A stretch of DNA of 13,425 nucleotides. Origin: Candidatus Peregrinibacteria bacterium CG_4_9_14_0_2_um_filter_41_14. GTDB taxonomy: Bacteria; Patescibacteriota; Gracilibacteria; UBA1369; UM-FILTER-41-14. The DNA lies in NCBI GenBank assembly GCA_002788755.1, contig PFRW01000027.1:1-13425 (forward strand), in the 5' to 3' direction. Both the position numbers and the translations under genes were made by a program. This document shows, one piece after another, positions 12,561 through 13,425 of this stretch; position 1 is the stretch's first letter; the number at the start of each line of letters is the position of its first letter. The notes beneath the pieces were generated by a model that worked only from the letters and a program-made list of their open reading frames with translations, was not told the origin of the DNA and did not search any database.

Positions 12561-13425
12561 AACTGTGCATCCTTGGTCACCTGTTCAACAAATGTGGCTA
12601 GCGGTGTAGTAGACTGATCTTTATTGCCATAACTGCGGACAGTTACGCTTTTGGCAGCTACTTCATTATCGCCAATTACAAGCATGTAAGGGATTTTGCC
12701 GGTTTCGGCGTTGCGAATGCGCTTGCCTAAGGAGTCTTCTGGTGAAGCAACTGTTACGCGGATATCCTTTTCGGCGAGCTGTTTGCGGACCTGTTCAGCA
12801 TATTCGGCGTGAACTTCGGCAACGGGGAGCAGTCGGACTTGTTCCGGAGCTAACCAAACCGGGAAGGCACCGGCGTAATGTTCGATTAAGAAGCCAACAA
12901 AGCGCTCATGGGTACTCAAAGGAGCGCGATGAATACAAATGGGAGTGCGTTCTTCGCCATCGGCATCGGTGTATTTAAGGTCAAAACGTTCCGGCACGGC
13001 AAAATCAAGTTGATTAGTCGCCAAGGTAAATTCACGGCCAATTACCGACCAAACCTGTACATCAATTTTTGGCCCGTAAAAAGCGGCTTCGTCTTCGGCT
13101 TCTACAAATGGGACTTTTAATTTTTTAAGGACTTGGCGCACTTGGTCTTCGGTTTTAATCCAAAGGGCTTCGTTATCAACATATTTTTTGCCTAAGCCTT
13201 CCTTAGAATGCTTGGATAACTGCATTTCGTACTTTTCGATGCCAAACAGCTTAAAGTAGTACAAATAAAGCTCAATCACCTTGCCAAACTCTTCTTCAAA
13301 TTGCTCTTCGGTACAGTAAATGTGCGCATCATTCATACAAAGGGAACGAACACGCATTAAGCCAAATAAGGCTCCGGAATCTTCGTAACGGTAACAGTGG
13401 CCGTATTCGGCTAGGCGGATTGGTA
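12557..13425 (-). CDS. thrS: Threonyl-tRNA synthetase, C-terminal part (5' end outside window)
   Basis: ThrRS charges tRNA-Thr with threonine. The open frame continues past the internal Met at 13357 to the window edge, giving 288 visible residues. It begins PIRLAEYGHCYRYEDSGALF (class II motif 2 region) and continues MRVRSLCMNDAHIYC. Two of the three zinc/threonine-site ligands are visible: His34 in NDAHIYC and His165 in CIHRAPL (numbered from the first complete codon). FYGPKIDV and QLDF are present, as is the motif 3 Arg in HERF (173-175). The anticodon-binding domain starts near WLAPEQV (190-196) and includes IPYMLVIGDNEV. The C-terminus is complete. The N-terminal domains, motif 1 and the zinc cysteine lie outside. 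Family members more often read FTQDDAH and HRAxxGSxERF where this one has LCMNDAH and HRAPLSTHERF. Its stop shares TTAA with the convergent 1177-aa gene. Confidence 0.95.
   Translation of the reverse strand, partial: PIRLAEYGHCYRYEDSGALFGLMRVRSLCMNDAHIYCTEEQFEEEFGKVIELYLYYFKLFGIEKYEMQLSKHSKEGLGKKYVDNEALWIKTEDQVRQVLKKLKVPFVEAEDEAAFYGPKIDVQVWSVIGREFTLATNQLDFAVPERFDLKYTDADGEERTPICIHRAPLSTHERFVGFLIEHYAGAFPVWLAPEQVRLLPVAEVHAEYAEQVRKQLAEKDIRVTVASPEDSLGKRIRNAETGKIPYMLVIGDNEVAAKSVTVRSYGNKDQSTTPLATFVEQVTKDAQF

Noticed and set aside
12557..13357. Reading thrS as a complete 266-aa gene from the Met at 13357
   Set aside because: The frame is open to the window edge and the 22 upstream codons encode conserved ThrRS motif 2 sequence, so this Met is internal.
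1..13425. Recoded TGA (Gracilibacteria/Absconditabacteria-type code)
   Set aside because: All recognised genes run at normal length in the standard code without in-frame TGA, and the visible stops are TAA or TAG.

Overview
The window reads as a compact bacterial chromosome segment, most likely from the Candidate Phyla Radiation (Patescibacteria). The lineage call rests on three things. There is a run of lineage-specific membrane proteins that resemble, from memory, recurrent uncharacterised CPR proteins (a two-helix protein with a PH-like tail, a VirB6/TrbL-like polytopic protein, and a very large soluble companion). Gene packing is tight. Shine-Dalgarno (SD) sequences are almost absent before the genes. 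All genes read through in the standard code, so a recoded-TGA lineage is not indicated. No phylogeny or database search was possible here.

Layout. 1-87 (-) is the start of an unknown gene leaving the window. It is divergent from mutL (219-1940, +), with paired promoters and a short direct repeat between them. mutL runs tail to tail, with a 32-nt overlap, into an unrecognised 308-aa gene (1909-2835, -). That gene diverges from the ribosomal/ssDNA operon rpsF-ssb-rpsR (3006-4089, +). The two divergent promoters carry identical TTGACT -35 boxes inside a 9-bp inverted repeat. The rpsF leader contains a small hairpin. The operon ends at an intrinsic terminator (4159-4191). A strong-looking promoter for the next operon overlaps that terminator.

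The second operon (4222-12560, +) has five genes separated by 1, 8, 4 and 34 nt. They encode a two-helix PH-like membrane protein (186 aa), an unknown protein with two central hydrophobic segments (437 aa), an unknown protein with a C-terminal membrane anchor (316 aa), a polytopic VirB6/TrbL-like protein with a signal peptide (643 aa), and a 1177-aa predicted soluble protein with three degenerate internal repeats. Order, spacing and membrane content suggest one envelope-associated assembly. No ATPase, coupling protein or pilin gene lies in the window, so secretion or conjugation is only a hypothesis. The operon ends tail to tail with thrS (12557-13425, -, 5' end outside the window), and the two stop codons share the palindrome TTAA.

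No tRNA, rRNA, CRISPR array, insertion sequence or transposase was seen. No stretch longer than about 170 bases lacks a gene.
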